Assembly: GCA_030672555.1 (NCBI GenBank)
Contig: DAOVGD010000103.1
Location: forward strand, 1-17,960
DNA: 17,960 nucleotides
Direction: 5' to 3'
DNA from: Desulfobacterales bacterium
Lineage (GTDB): Bacteria > Desulfobacterota > Desulfobacteria > Desulfobacterales > C00003106
Position numbers and translations under genes: made by a program. Of this stretch, positions 6,633 to 15,107 are shown one piece after another. The number at the start of each line of letters is the position of its first letter. The first letter of the stretch is position 1. The notes beneath the pieces were generated by a model. It was not told the origin of the DNA. It did no database searches and worked only from the letters and a program-made list of their open reading frames with translations.

Positions 6633-8879
6633 ATGAGTGTAGATAGACCAACGTACGACGAGCTCAAAGCCAAGTGTGAGGGGCTTCAGCAACAGATAAC
6701 GCGGTTCTCGGTGGTTGAGCAGGATCTTGTCAATACTAGAGACAGTCTTGATCGTGAGCTGGCCCGCTTTAAAGCAATTGAGTCCTTCACCAAAAGGGCT
6801 ATCCATGCAACGAGTCTGCGAGAGTTTGCTGTGATAACAGTGGAGTCCGTCATTGAAGCCTTTGAGGTTGAATGTAGCGCGCTTTTTACATATGACAAGG
6901 CTGGAAATAGCCTGAAGGTCTCAGCAGCGCTTGGAATTGGGGAGTTTGAGGCAGAATATCCATTGGATATGGATTGGATGGCTGCCAGGGGCCTGTTGAA
7001 AGAAGGAGCTTGTGCCTTTATCGAACAGCCTTATCCCAAGGACCCCTGGGGTTCACTGGGATTATGTCAGGTGATTTACACTCCTTATTACGGTAATGGC
7101 GGAGATCTACGAGGGTTTGTTTTGGGCGGAAGGTCCGCGAGAAAGCAAGTCTACTACGATGAAATAAAGGAAGAATTGATACCATCCTTTACGGTGTTTG
7201 CTCAGCAAATGAGCACATTGCTTCACAAACTTGAGTCTCATGAATATCTCGAAAGGAGAGTCCGGGAGCAGACTGCAGAGTTGATTGCAGCTAACGCGAA
7301 ATTGACAAAGGCCAACGAATATCTCCAACGAGAAATCACTGAACGCAAGCGAGCAGAGGAGGCGTTGAGGGAGTCGGGAAAAAGATTACGTGCAATCACG
7401 AATACCGCAACGGATGCTATTGTCCTGATGGACAATGACGGAAAGATTTCATATTGGAATTCCGCTGCAGAAAAAACATTTGGCTACAGAAGCAACGAAG
7501 TACTGGGCAAGGAGCTGCACTTATTTCTTGCCCCCCAAGAGTTTTATGACATCTATAAGAAAAGATTTCGTGAGTTTAAGAAAACAGGAGAAGGCCCTGC
7601 TGCGGGAAAGACCCTTGAACTTACAGCTATCAAAAAAGATGGAACAAAATTTCCGATAGAGGTTTCTGTTTCATCTATGGAGATTAGCGGAAAATGGCAC
7701 GCGGCGGGTATTATTCGCGACATTACCAAACGCAAGAAAATGGAAGAGGAGCTTTTCAGGGTTCAGAAATTAGAATCCATAGGAGTTCTTGCCGGTGGTA
7801 TCGCCCATGACTTCAACAACATACTTATGGGAATTCAGGGATATGCCTCTTTGATGCTTATGGGTATTGATTCCTCGCATCCGCATTATGACCAGCTGCA
7901 AGGCATTAAAAAACAGGTTCAAAGCGGGGCCAGACTGACTTCACAGCTCCTTGGATATGCCAGAAAGGGCAAATATGAGGTCAAACCCGTCAGCCTCAAC
8001 CGATTGGTGGAAGAGACCTCTGAAACATTCGGCAGAACCAGAAAGGAGATTACGATTCATCGAGCCCTTCACCAAGACCTGTTTGCGATAGAGGCAGACC
8101 GGGGGCAAATCGAGCAGGTCCTGTTGAATCTGTATGTTAATGCTGCTGCTGCCATGCCGGGCGGCGGGTCTCTCATTTTAAAAACCATGAATACGACACA
8201 CGAGGACATCAAAGGCGATGTGTATGATCCAAAGTCGGGCAACTGTGTTTTATTAACGGTGACCGACACAGGCATAGGCATGGATAAAAAGACTCAGAAG
8301 CGTATTTTTGAGCCGTTCTTTACGACCAAAGAGATGGGCAGAGGCACGGGTCTTGGATTGGCTTCTGTTTACGGCATCATAAAGGCCCACAGCGGCTATA
8401 TTGATGTGGAATCCGAGAAAGGGCATGGAACTACCTTCAGTATTTATTTCCCTGCAACAGAGAAAAAGGTACAGAAATCTGACGAAACTACTGAGCAATT
8501 CATTAAGGAAACCAGCACCGTCCTTCTGGTAGACGACGAAGAGATAATTCTGGAAGTAGGCAAGGAGATGTTGGAGGCTGTAGGCTACCGGGTGCTGACG
8601 GCCAGGAGCGGAAAAGAGGCTGTCGAAATCTACAAAAAATATAGTTCCAAAATAGACATCATTCTGTTGGACATGATTATGCCGGGCATGAATGGCGGCG
8701 AAGTCTATGATCGGATAAAAGAGACCAACCCGGATATAAAGGTTCTCCTTTCAAGTGGATACAGCATTGATGGCCAGGCGACCGAGATATTGGAACGAGG
8801 ATGCAATGCTTTTATTCAGAAACCCTTCGATATGAATGAGCTATCCGGAAAAATAATGGAAATTCTGGAAAAAAAATAG
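6633..8879 (+). CDS. Hybrid sensor histidine kinase: GAF-like, PAS, HisKA, HATPase, receiver
   Basis: This 748-residue protein senses a signal and autophosphorylates on histidine, then passes phosphate to its own receiver. Order: short coiled coil (1-45), GAF-like domain (about 47-195), coiled coil (200-248), PAS (about 250-368) and HisKA with H392 in GGIAHDFNNILMG. The HATPase has an N box near N499/N503, DTGIGM (545-550) and GTGLGL (571-576). The receiver (about 628-746) has acidic residues D634/D635, phosphoacceptor D680 (LLDMIMPGMNGG) and K730. No transmembrane segment is visible, so it is soluble and likely takes its signal from the FIST protein encoded just upstream. GGAG seven bases before the ATG supports the start. 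The receiver has no DNA-binding output attached, so phosphate must go to an unlinked phosphotransfer protein or regulator, or the receiver acts as a phosphate sink. Confidence 0.95.
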   Translation: MSVDRPTYDELKAKCEGLQQQITRFSVVEQDLVNTRDSLDRELARFKAIESFTKRAIHATSLREFAVITVESVIEAFEVECSALFTYDKAGNSLKVSAALGIGEFEAEYPLDMDWMAARGLLKEGACAFIEQPYPKDPWGSLGLCQVIYTPYYGNGGDLRGFVLGGRSARKQVYYDEIKEELIPSFTVFAQQMSTLLHKLESHEYLERRVREQTAELIAANAKLTKANEYLQREITERKRAEEALRESGKRLRAITNTATDAIVLMDNDGKISYWNSAAEKTFGYRSNEVLGKELHLFLAPQEFYDIYKKRFREFKKTGEGPAAGKTLELTAIKKDGTKFPIEVSVSSMEISGKWHAAGIIRDITKRKKMEEELFRVQKLESIGVLAGGIAHDFNNILMGIQGYASLMLMGIDSSHPHYDQLQGIKKQVQSGARLTSQLLGYARKGKYEVKPVSLNRLVEETSETFGRTRKEITIHRALHQDLFAIEADRGQIEQVLLNLYVNAAAAMPGGGSLILKTMNTTHEDIKGDVYDPKSGNCVLLTVTDTGIGMDKKTQKRIFEPFFTTKEMGRGTGLGLASVYGIIKAHSGYIDVESEKGHGTTFSIYFPATEKKVQKSDETTEQFIKETSTVLLVDDEEIILEVGKEMLEAVGYRVLTARSGKEAVEIYKKYSSKIDIILLDMIMPGMNGGEVYDRIKETNPDIKVLLSSGYSIDGQATEILERGCNAFIQKPFDMNELSGKIMEILEKK

Positions 8880-8989
8880 GGTTTGGTAGCGCAAGTCATA
8901 AGGGTCAAATGTTACAAGTTTAGTTATGTTGCGAGTTAGTGTGCTCCTAGAGAAAATGGGGGACATCCTACAGCCCACGAGGCTATACC

Positions 8990-11900
8990 TTATTTAACTT
9001 CAAAGTGCCAATCTGCACCATTATTATTGTCCCATGAACCTGTTGTTATGTTGTGGAAGACCATATCAAGCATTGTAGCATGCGGAGGAACCGGAAGTAC
9101 ACACTCATAGACAAATTTTTCTCCCTTCCAAATCATTGGAATATCTCCTTGAGGAGTCCCTGATCCGCTCCAGTTGTTGATTCCCCAGTGACACTCAATT
9201 TCCTGATCTGTTAGTGCTCTATAAGAAACTTTAACATCCATCCCGGCTGTTGCAGGACTTGGGTCTATCTCTACCTTTTCCCCGCTCATAGCCATCAAGG
9301 CTTTAAGCAGAGTAATAAATTCCTCATTGTTTACACAATTATTAAAAAGAAGGACTTTTACATCATGACCGGAAACGGAAGTACTTAACTGCTCGGAAGT
9401 AACATCATATGAATCCCGTGAATCTGCATCAATCCATGTACCATTACTCATGTACTTTGTTATAGTAAAAGTAGCAGTACTATCCCCCTTGTTCAAAAGC
9501 ACCAAAGCAGTTTGATTTACTCCGTTATGTTGAAATACGCGATAAAATGAAGCAGTGTTGCTGCCAAGTGATATGTTTACTTGAAGTCCTTTCTGAAGAG
9601 CCGGGCTATTTTTTCTGATATTTGCAATCCTTTGCAATCTCTGAAATACTGCGCCTGTTCGAGCGTCAGCTATATTTTCTGTTCCGTAATAATTTCTATT
9701 CCCTTGATGTTCGGATTTGCCAGCCATAAAGCGCTTTTCAGAGCCATAATATATACATGGGATCCCACGGGTAGTAAATAACCAATTATGTGCATCAATA
9801 AAACCGTTTTCAGTTGCATTCATTCTCGCCATATCGTGATTATCGTAAAATGTTACCAGCTCATAAGGATTGGTATATGTCCCGTCAGTAAGATGGAGAT
9901 ATCCTTCCAGGGAACTATAACTCCCACCTCCTGAAAAGACTGAATTAATAGCGGCCTTACCCGGAAAATCGAGAACACTTATTCCGCCGTTTTCAGGTTT
10001 TTGATGCTGGGCAATCGCACCGGCATTATAATTAAAATTTTCACCAAACATGAAGAAATCAGGACGGTTTTCACGAATTCTATCGGCAAATCGCTTCCAA
10101 AAAAAATGGGGCATCCAGGCAATTGTGTCTATACGGAAGGCGTATGCTCCTTGATCAATCCATTGCAGATAGGCGACAGCAAGATAATCTAATACATCCG
10201 GATTGTTTTCATTCAGATCCGAAAGCTCTGCTAATCCTCCTCCCATATTATAAAAGCTGTGAAGAGGATTACTGTAATCGAGGCTGCCCGGATTTAGATT
10301 TTGGTGATCTGCAACCAGGGTATTACTTTTGTCATATATTTCCCCAAACATCGGCTGATCATCTGGCATGGTATATGAGGGAGAACCATGGTTACAAACA
10401 ATATCCAAGACAACTTTTAAGCCGTGGTCATTAAGCATCTTAGAAGTGAACTCTGCAAATGAAAAACCGGTCGATTCATAGTGTTCGTCAAATCTGTAAA
10501 AATTAACACCCCAATACCCATGATAACCTGTCTTGCCGCCGTCAGATCCGATTCCTGCGCCATAACTACAAGGCCGTCCACCAGTAAATGCTTCATCCGG
10601 ATTATCAACAATCGGTGTTATCCATATCGAGGTAAATCCCATTTTATTTATATAATCTGCATTCTCGTAGATTCCTTCAAAATCGCCGCCCATATAACCG
10701 ATATTTGCATATTGTCCACCAGGACCATCCATTCTAAGTTCCCAGGTAGGATTGCCACTGCCTGTTCCCTGGCCTCTATGATCATTTCCGGTATCACCGT
10801 TTACAAATCTATCGGTCATAACAAAATAGATATTCTCTTCTGCAAACTTATCTTTTGTTCCGTAAAATTCATCGCCCGGTTCTCCGGAGGTTACAGTAAT
10901 ATCCTTTGATATTTTATTTTTTGCGCCATCGGTGTCAGTAACTCTTAATGTAACCTTATAAGTTCCCTCACTTGTATAGTTGTAGATTGACGTCTCTCCG
11001 GTAGCATCAAATGTGCCGTCATTTTCCCAATCCCATTCATACTTAACAATAGTTCCATCACTATCAGTGGAACTTGATCCATCAAAGTTTGTCTCTTGTG
11101 ATACCCTGGGACTACTTGGCGTAAAAGTAAAATCTGCGGTCGGAGGAATATTTTCAAAACCAGAATTAGACCCACCAGGTGTAGTCGTAGTGAGTATACC
11201 CCATGCACTTGCGCCATCAGGCGACCTGCCGATAGACTTATTCGTTCCCGGATTACTTGTATACTCATACGAGTCAATTTCCGCTCCCTCGGGATCTATC
11301 AGATTGACCGTATCGCCTGCATTATTTAATCCAAAAGACCTCTCAAACAGTAAATAATCATTTCCTTCAATGGTTGTGCCACTTGGAATTCTGTAAGGCG
11401 AAGTCCCCCCAGCTACTATGTCATCTATCTTGCAACCGCTTAAATCAACTGCTGATGCCCCCTTGTTATATAACTCCACCCATTCTGAATTGCCTGCCGA
11501 AGGAGCCGGCAAAAACTCATTGATGACAATATCATCGTACCTTGGAGGTTCTTCTTTTTTGTTCGGAAGGCCTTTGGTCGGGTTCTCAAATATCACCCAG
11601 TTGTCCTCTCCATCTGGCAACCTGCCGATAGAGTTATTCGCTCCCGGATTGCTTGTATATTCATATGAATCAACTACCTTTCCTTCGGGATCTATGAAAT
11701 TAACACTATCACCTGTATTGTTTAATCCAAACGACCTACCAAATGCTCGAAAACCGTGTCCCTCAATGGTTGTCCCGTTCGGGATTCTATAGGCCGAGGT
11801 CCCCCCACCTATTATGTCATCTATCTTGCAACCGCCTAAATGGACTGCTGCTGCTCCCTTGTTATATAGCTCTACCCATTCTGAATTGCCTGCCGAAGGA

Positions 11901-14350
11901 GCTGGCAAGAACTCATTGATAATAATATCGTCGTAATTTGCAGGTTCTTCTTCATTTTTAGTACCTTTGGTAGGGTTAATAAATACCACCCAGTTGTCAG
12001 CTCCGTCAGGTAACCTGCCGATAGAGTTATTCCTTCCCGGATCACGTGTATACTCATACGAATCAATTACCTCTCCCTCAGGATCTATTAAATTAACTGT
12101 ATCGCCTGTATTGTTCAGTCCAAACGTCCTCTCAAACACTACATAGCCATTCCCTTCTATGATTGTGCCGTCTGGAATCCTATAAGGCGAAGCCCCGCCA
12201 CCTAATATGTCATCCACCCTCCAACCACTTAAATCAACTGCTGATGCCCCCTTGTTATATAACTCCACCCATTCTGAATTACCCGTGGAAGGAGCTGGCA
12301 AGAACTCATTGATGACAATGTTGCTGTAATCCGGTCCCGATACCACGAAAATAGAACCATTTTTCGCACCGATACTATCAACCATCAATTTGCCGGAAAT
12401 TACCGTATAGGAACCGCTCTCAAGCTGGTCAATTAGTTCCGTACCGTCAGGTAATAATCCGTGGAGTTCAATTTCAGCATTTTTGGGAGAAGAAGAATTG
12501 TTGATAACCACAATGACTGTTTCATTCGCAGAATGACGAGCATATGCATAGACTTTATCTGAGTTGTGTTTATAAAGGGCTCTGACATGCGGAGATCTTA
12601 AGGCGGGATGAGAAGACCTTATTCTTATCAGTTTCCTATAAAGCTCATTTATCTTATCACGGTTTGGGCTGGTATAATTTGCCCATTCCATTGCGCTGCG
12701 GTTGCCGGGGTCCTTTCGAGCTCCCGGCCACTGAGACATTCCGTTTTCAGTCCCATAATATATCATTGGCGCACCTGCATAGCTCATCTGAAATATTACA
12801 GCAGCTCTCAGTTTAGTCCAGTCTTCGCCGCATCTATTAATGAATCTCCACGTATCATGGCTCCCAAGTAAATTCATAGCCGTAGAATATGCGGTTTCAC
12901 TGTAATCGGATTTTATTGCATAAAGAGCATTATCAAACTCATCAACAGTAGTTTGGGATACTTTTCCGTCATCATCAACACCTGCAAAGAAGTTTTGGAC
13001 CGCACTTCTAAAACGATAATTCATTGTTGAATCCCACATGGTCCCATCAAGCCACTTTGCGGCATTACCCCAGAACTCACCTACAATATATGCATCAGGA
13101 TTGTCCGCTTTTACCCTTGTGCGGAAGGCTTTCCAAAAGTCATCTTCGATTTCATTTGCAACATCAAGCCTCCACCCATCGACTCCTATGTTTAACCATC
13201 TGACAGCGATGGAGTTGGGACCATTGATGAAATAATTTCTTATCCCTTTTTCAGTAGTGACAAGATTCGGCAGATGTGCAAATCCCCACCAGGCGTCGTA
13301 ATCAGTAGTTCTTAAGTATTCATCATCTGTTGTCTCACTCCAATGGGAAAAATAAGGTTCGCTGTCATCTTTTTTGCCATTGCCATTCAGATCATCATAC
13401 CATCGTATTGGCCAGTTATGGATCGTGTAAAAGTTATAGTATGGAGAAGATTCGCCATTTGTAACCACATCATCAAAAAAGGGATGCGCCACACCTGTAT
13501 GGTTGAATACGCCATCTAAAATGACTCTTATACCTCTGTTATGGGCTTCTGTTATAAGTGTTGAAAGGAGTGCGTTGTCTCCGAAATTATCATCTACATT
13601 CTCATAATCTTCGGTAGAATATTTATGATTTGTTCGAGACTCAAAGATAGGATTCAAGTAGATCGCGGTAATACCGAGATCATTGGTTGTATCCGGATTA
13701 CCATCATTCAAATAATCAAGCTTATCAATGATTCCCTGTAAGTCTCCCCCCATAAAGTTCTTTGTGGTAGGTTCGGAGCCCCATGGAACGGTTCCAGGTG
13801 GGTCATTGGAACTATCTCCGTTGTAAAATCGCTCCGGAAAAATTTGATAAAATACTGCATTCTTAACCCAATCCGGGGCTTCAAAGGCCGGGGTTCCGCC
13901 AACCGGGAAATAGGTAAAGTCTCCGTCAAAAGGCTCCTCATCACTCATCCTTTTTGAACTATACCAGTCAACATCGGTTCCATCGATCAGTTTAAACCTG
14001 TAGTAGGCCTGGGTAGTAGAGGCCGGAATCGTTCCTTTCCAGTAGCTATATTCGGCATCATTATGATCCCATACCATGTCAACAAAATATTCAGCTCCAG
14101 CCCAATAGCGAATTCGAGCCGCAGTAACGTCATCCCTATTCACCCTCAGCATGACGGTTACACTCTCATTAACTGTAGGAAACAGAGGGTTCATATGTAA
14201 ACCATCTTGACAATGAAAAACCCCATCCCACCAGATATTGTTATCATTCGCAGCCTGTGCAGCCAGTGCTATAAATGACCTTGACGCTATTCCGAATAAG
14301 AAAACAATTAAAATCAAAGCCTTAAAAATTCTTTTGTTTTTCATTTGCAT
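8990..14350 (-). CDS. Secreted two-headed GH13 amylase/pullulanase with lamin-tail, PKD and starch-binding modules
   Basis: A 1786-residue extracellular alpha-glucan hydrolase. A signal peptide (1-33, cut near ALAAQA) is followed by a beta-sandwich like CBM34 (about 38-150). GH13 module 1 (160-570) has all signatures: DGVFNH, LPNLVT, GWRLDVANE (nucleophile D396), VGEFWG (acid/base E425) and GSHD (D499). It resembles neopullulanase/cyclomaltodextrinase enzymes (GH13_20-like). A domain C follows. Three lamin-tail domains (677-796, 807-927, 938-1060) and a PKD domain (1068-1155) bridge to GH13 module 2 (1165-1585) with DIVCNH, AFRIDT (D1408), GENF (E1437) and YDNHD (D1506). This module begins with a CGTase-like DRFVNGDTGND. 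A beta-sandwich and then a CBM25/26-like starch-binding module (about 1692-1786, with HWGINNW and WDNNNGADWHF) close the protein. Both catalytic triads are intact. The ATG is six bases from AGGAGG. It is monocistronic and convergent with the kinase. Confidence 0.95.
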   Translation of the reverse strand: MQMKNKRIFKALILIVFLFGIASRSFIALAAQAANDNNIWWDGVFHCQDGLHMNPLFPTVNESVTVMLRVNRDDVTAARIRYWAGAEYFVDMVWDHNDAEYSYWKGTIPASTTQAYYRFKLIDGTDVDWYSSKRMSDEEPFDGDFTYFPVGGTPAFEAPDWVKNAVFYQIFPERFYNGDSSNDPPGTVPWGSEPTTKNFMGGDLQGIIDKLDYLNDGNPDTTNDLGITAIYLNPIFESRTNHKYSTEDYENVDDNFGDNALLSTLITEAHNRGIRVILDGVFNHTGVAHPFFDDVVTNGESSPYYNFYTIHNWPIRWYDDLNGNGKKDDSEPYFSHWSETTDDEYLRTTDYDAWWGFAHLPNLVTTEKGIRNYFINGPNSIAVRWLNIGVDGWRLDVANEIEDDFWKAFRTRVKADNPDAYIVGEFWGNAAKWLDGTMWDSTMNYRFRSAVQNFFAGVDDDGKVSQTTVDEFDNALYAIKSDYSETAYSTAMNLLGSHDTWRFINRCGEDWTKLRAAVIFQMSYAGAPMIYYGTENGMSQWPGARKDPGNRSAMEWANYTSPNRDKINELYRKLIRIRSSHPALRSPHVRALYKHNSDKVYAYARHSANETVIVVINNSSSPKNAEIELHGLLPDGTELIDQLESGSYTVISGKLMVDSIGAKNGSIFVVSGPDYSNIVINEFLPAPSTGNSEWVELYNKGASAVDLSGWRVDDILGGGASPYRIPDGTIIEGNGYVVFERTFGLNNTGDTVNLIDPEGEVIDSYEYTRDPGRNNSIGRLPDGADNWVVFINPTKGTKNEEEPANYDDIIINEFLPAPSAGNSEWVELYNKGAAAVHLGGCKIDDIIGGGTSAYRIPNGTTIEGHGFRAFGRSFGLNNTGDSVNFIDPEGKVVDSYEYTSNPGANNSIGRLPDGEDNWVIFENPTKGLPNKKEEPPRYDDIVINEFLPAPSAGNSEWVELYNKGASAVDLSGCKIDDIVAGGTSPYRIPSGTTIEGNDYLLFERSFGLNNAGDTVNLIDPEGAEIDSYEYTSNPGTNKSIGRSPDGASAWGILTTTTPGGSNSGFENIPPTADFTFTPSSPRVSQETNFDGSSSTDSDGTIVKYEWDWENDGTFDATGETSIYNYTSEGTYKVTLRVTDTDGAKNKISKDITVTSGEPGDEFYGTKDKFAEENIYFVMTDRFVNGDTGNDHRGQGTGSGNPTWELRMDGPGGQYANIGYMGGDFEGIYENADYINKMGFTSIWITPIVDNPDEAFTGGRPCSYGAGIGSDGGKTGYHGYWGVNFYRFDEHYESTGFSFAEFTSKMLNDHGLKVVLDIVCNHGSPSYTMPDDQPMFGEIYDKSNTLVADHQNLNPGSLDYSNPLHSFYNMGGGLAELSDLNENNPDVLDYLAVAYLQWIDQGAYAFRIDTIAWMPHFFWKRFADRIRENRPDFFMFGENFNYNAGAIAQHQKPENGGISVLDFPGKAAINSVFSGGGSYSSLEGYLHLTDGTYTNPYELVTFYDNHDMARMNATENGFIDAHNWLFTTRGIPCIYYGSEKRFMAGKSEHQGNRNYYGTENIADARTGAVFQRLQRIANIRKNSPALQKGLQVNISLGSNTASFYRVFQHNGVNQTALVLLNKGDSTATFTITKYMSNGTWIDADSRDSYDVTSEQLSTSVSGHDVKVLLFNNCVNNEEFITLLKALMAMSGEKVEIDPSPATAGMDVKVSYRALTDQEIECHWGINNWSGSGTPQGDIPMIWKGEKFVYECVLPVPPHATMLDMVFHNITTGSWDNNNGADWHFEVK
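11171..12322 (-). repeat. Three tandem lamin-tail-domain repeats inside the amylase gene (about 393/396 bp period)
   Basis: Each copy begins (V/I)INEFLPAPS, continues GNSEWVELYNKGA and SYEYT, and ends near SIGRLPDG. The spacing is 131 and 132 codons. Copies occupy about 11963-12322, 11570-11932 and 11171-11539. A 53-base block is identical between copy 1 (12228-12280) and copy 3 (11439-11491), while copy 2 differs there at several positions. Copies 2 and 3 have Cys where copy 1 has the usual Trp of the LSGW motif. Confidence 0.9.
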
Positions 14351-14641
14351 CTTATTCCTCCTATAGATTTTAGAGGTTTGACTAAAATATTAGGAACATG
14401 GGAAAGTACCGAGGTAGGCCTCAACACGAGTCAGTTACGTTAAGGATTGAACCTTGCCAAATAGGATGGCGTCCTGTTCAGTCAGCATGAAAAAAACAAA
14501 AAAAGTGTTCTGAATTCTGATAAGAGAAGAAAAAGGAAGTGTTGTAAGTAATTGTCGGAGCTAAGTGTTTATGAGAAAACATTTAAGATCAATTTGTATT
14601 CATGTTACCAAATTAACCTGTTATGGGCAAGCAGAATTTCA

Positions 14642-14770
14642 TTAACTCTTTTCTCTTATTAATCCGCTTGCTCTAAGATAATAGCGGATCTCGCTGTCCA
14701 CGTGCTTTTCTATGGATCGTTGTAATCTCGCAGGATCCAGATTGGGGTAACGCCTTTCTTTTTCTACTCT
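14642..14770 (-). pseudogene. Possible gene remnant, 42 codons without a start codon
   Basis: On the minus strand a frame runs from just after a TAA (14771-14773) to a TAA at 14642-14644. It encodes 42 residues, including RYPNLDPARLQRSIEKHV and EIRYYLRASGLIREKS, which look like genuine helical protein rather than noise. There is no ATG, GTG or TTG in a sensible place and no ribosome-binding site. It could be the C-terminal end of a decayed gene, for instance an antitoxin or DNA-binding protein, but I recognise no family. Confidence 0.35.
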
Positions 14771-14774
14771 TTAT

Positions 14775-14817
14775 AAAAAATCTGCCCCTATCAAATTCAT
14801 ATGATACCAGATTTTTT
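14775..14817. terminator. Perfect 10-bp inverted repeat with A-tract and T-tract (possible bidirectional terminator)
   Basis: AAAAAATCTG (14775-14784) and CAGATTTTTT (14808-14817) are exact reverse complements. Inside them TATC/GATA (14790-14793, 14803-14806) can add a second short stem. The A/T runs on both sides fit an intrinsic terminator in either direction, though the stem is GC-poor. It could also be the scar or end of a small mobile element. Confidence 0.4.
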
Positions 14818-14925
14818 GGGATCACCAAACTCTAATTTTTAATTTGCTAAGAACTATAATTTCAATGAATCATAAGACAATACGAAGAATATCGGTCTGC
14901 ACGTTTAGGATACCGTCCTTTAGTT

Positions 14926-14992
14926 CCCTCTCCCCCCTTCGGGTCTGAGGCCTCAGGATCGATGACTGGCGGGAGAGGTTAGGGTGAGGGGG
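14926..14992. repeat. REP-like GC-rich hairpin element
   Basis: CCTCTCCC (14927-14934) pairs with GGGAGAGG (14971-14978). A perfect 12-bp palindrome, CTGAGGCCTCAG (14945-14956), sits in the loop. The right flank, GGTTAGGGTGAGGGGG, recalls the widespread CCCTCACCCTAACC...CTCTCCC extragenic repeats of many bacterial genomes. It lies about 115-180 bp beyond the DUF2784 stop and may end that operon's transcript. Family membership needs other genomic copies. Confidence 0.5.
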
Positions 14993-15107
14993 ATATAAAA
15001 GGTATTATGAATTCAACTCTTTCCCCCTTTATCCATGGTATCAAGTGATCCTTCAATATACGTGAGCGGGGTATTTTGCCAGATTGCGTTATCCTAACCT
15101 CACTTGT

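Larger units (their letters stand above)
14351..15107. other. 757-bp region without an intact gene
   Basis: This lies between the start of the amylase gene and the end of the DUF2784 gene, both on the minus strand. It holds the amylase ribosome-binding site (AGGAGG at about 14357-14362), an orphan reading frame, a perfect inverted repeat and a GC-rich hairpin, each listed separately. I see no convincing amylase promoter; TAATAT can be read about 40 bp upstream of the ATG on the minus strand but lacks a good -35. Confidence 0.6.

Noticed and set aside
8880..8989. Terminator between the convergent kinase and amylase genes
   Set aside because: I found no GC-rich stem followed by a T-tract in this gap on either strand.
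10123..11792. Several plus-strand frames of 100-140 codons opposite the amylase
   Set aside because: They are antisense to intact PKD, LTD and GH13 modules, and the repeats explain why similar frames recur.
11171..12322. Tandem repeats considered as a CRISPR or satellite array
   Set aside because: The period is 393-396 bp, always a multiple of three, and each unit encodes a lamin-tail domain.
13038..13235. Plus-strand 65-codon frame
   Set aside because: It is antisense to the first GH13 catalytic module and has no coding features.
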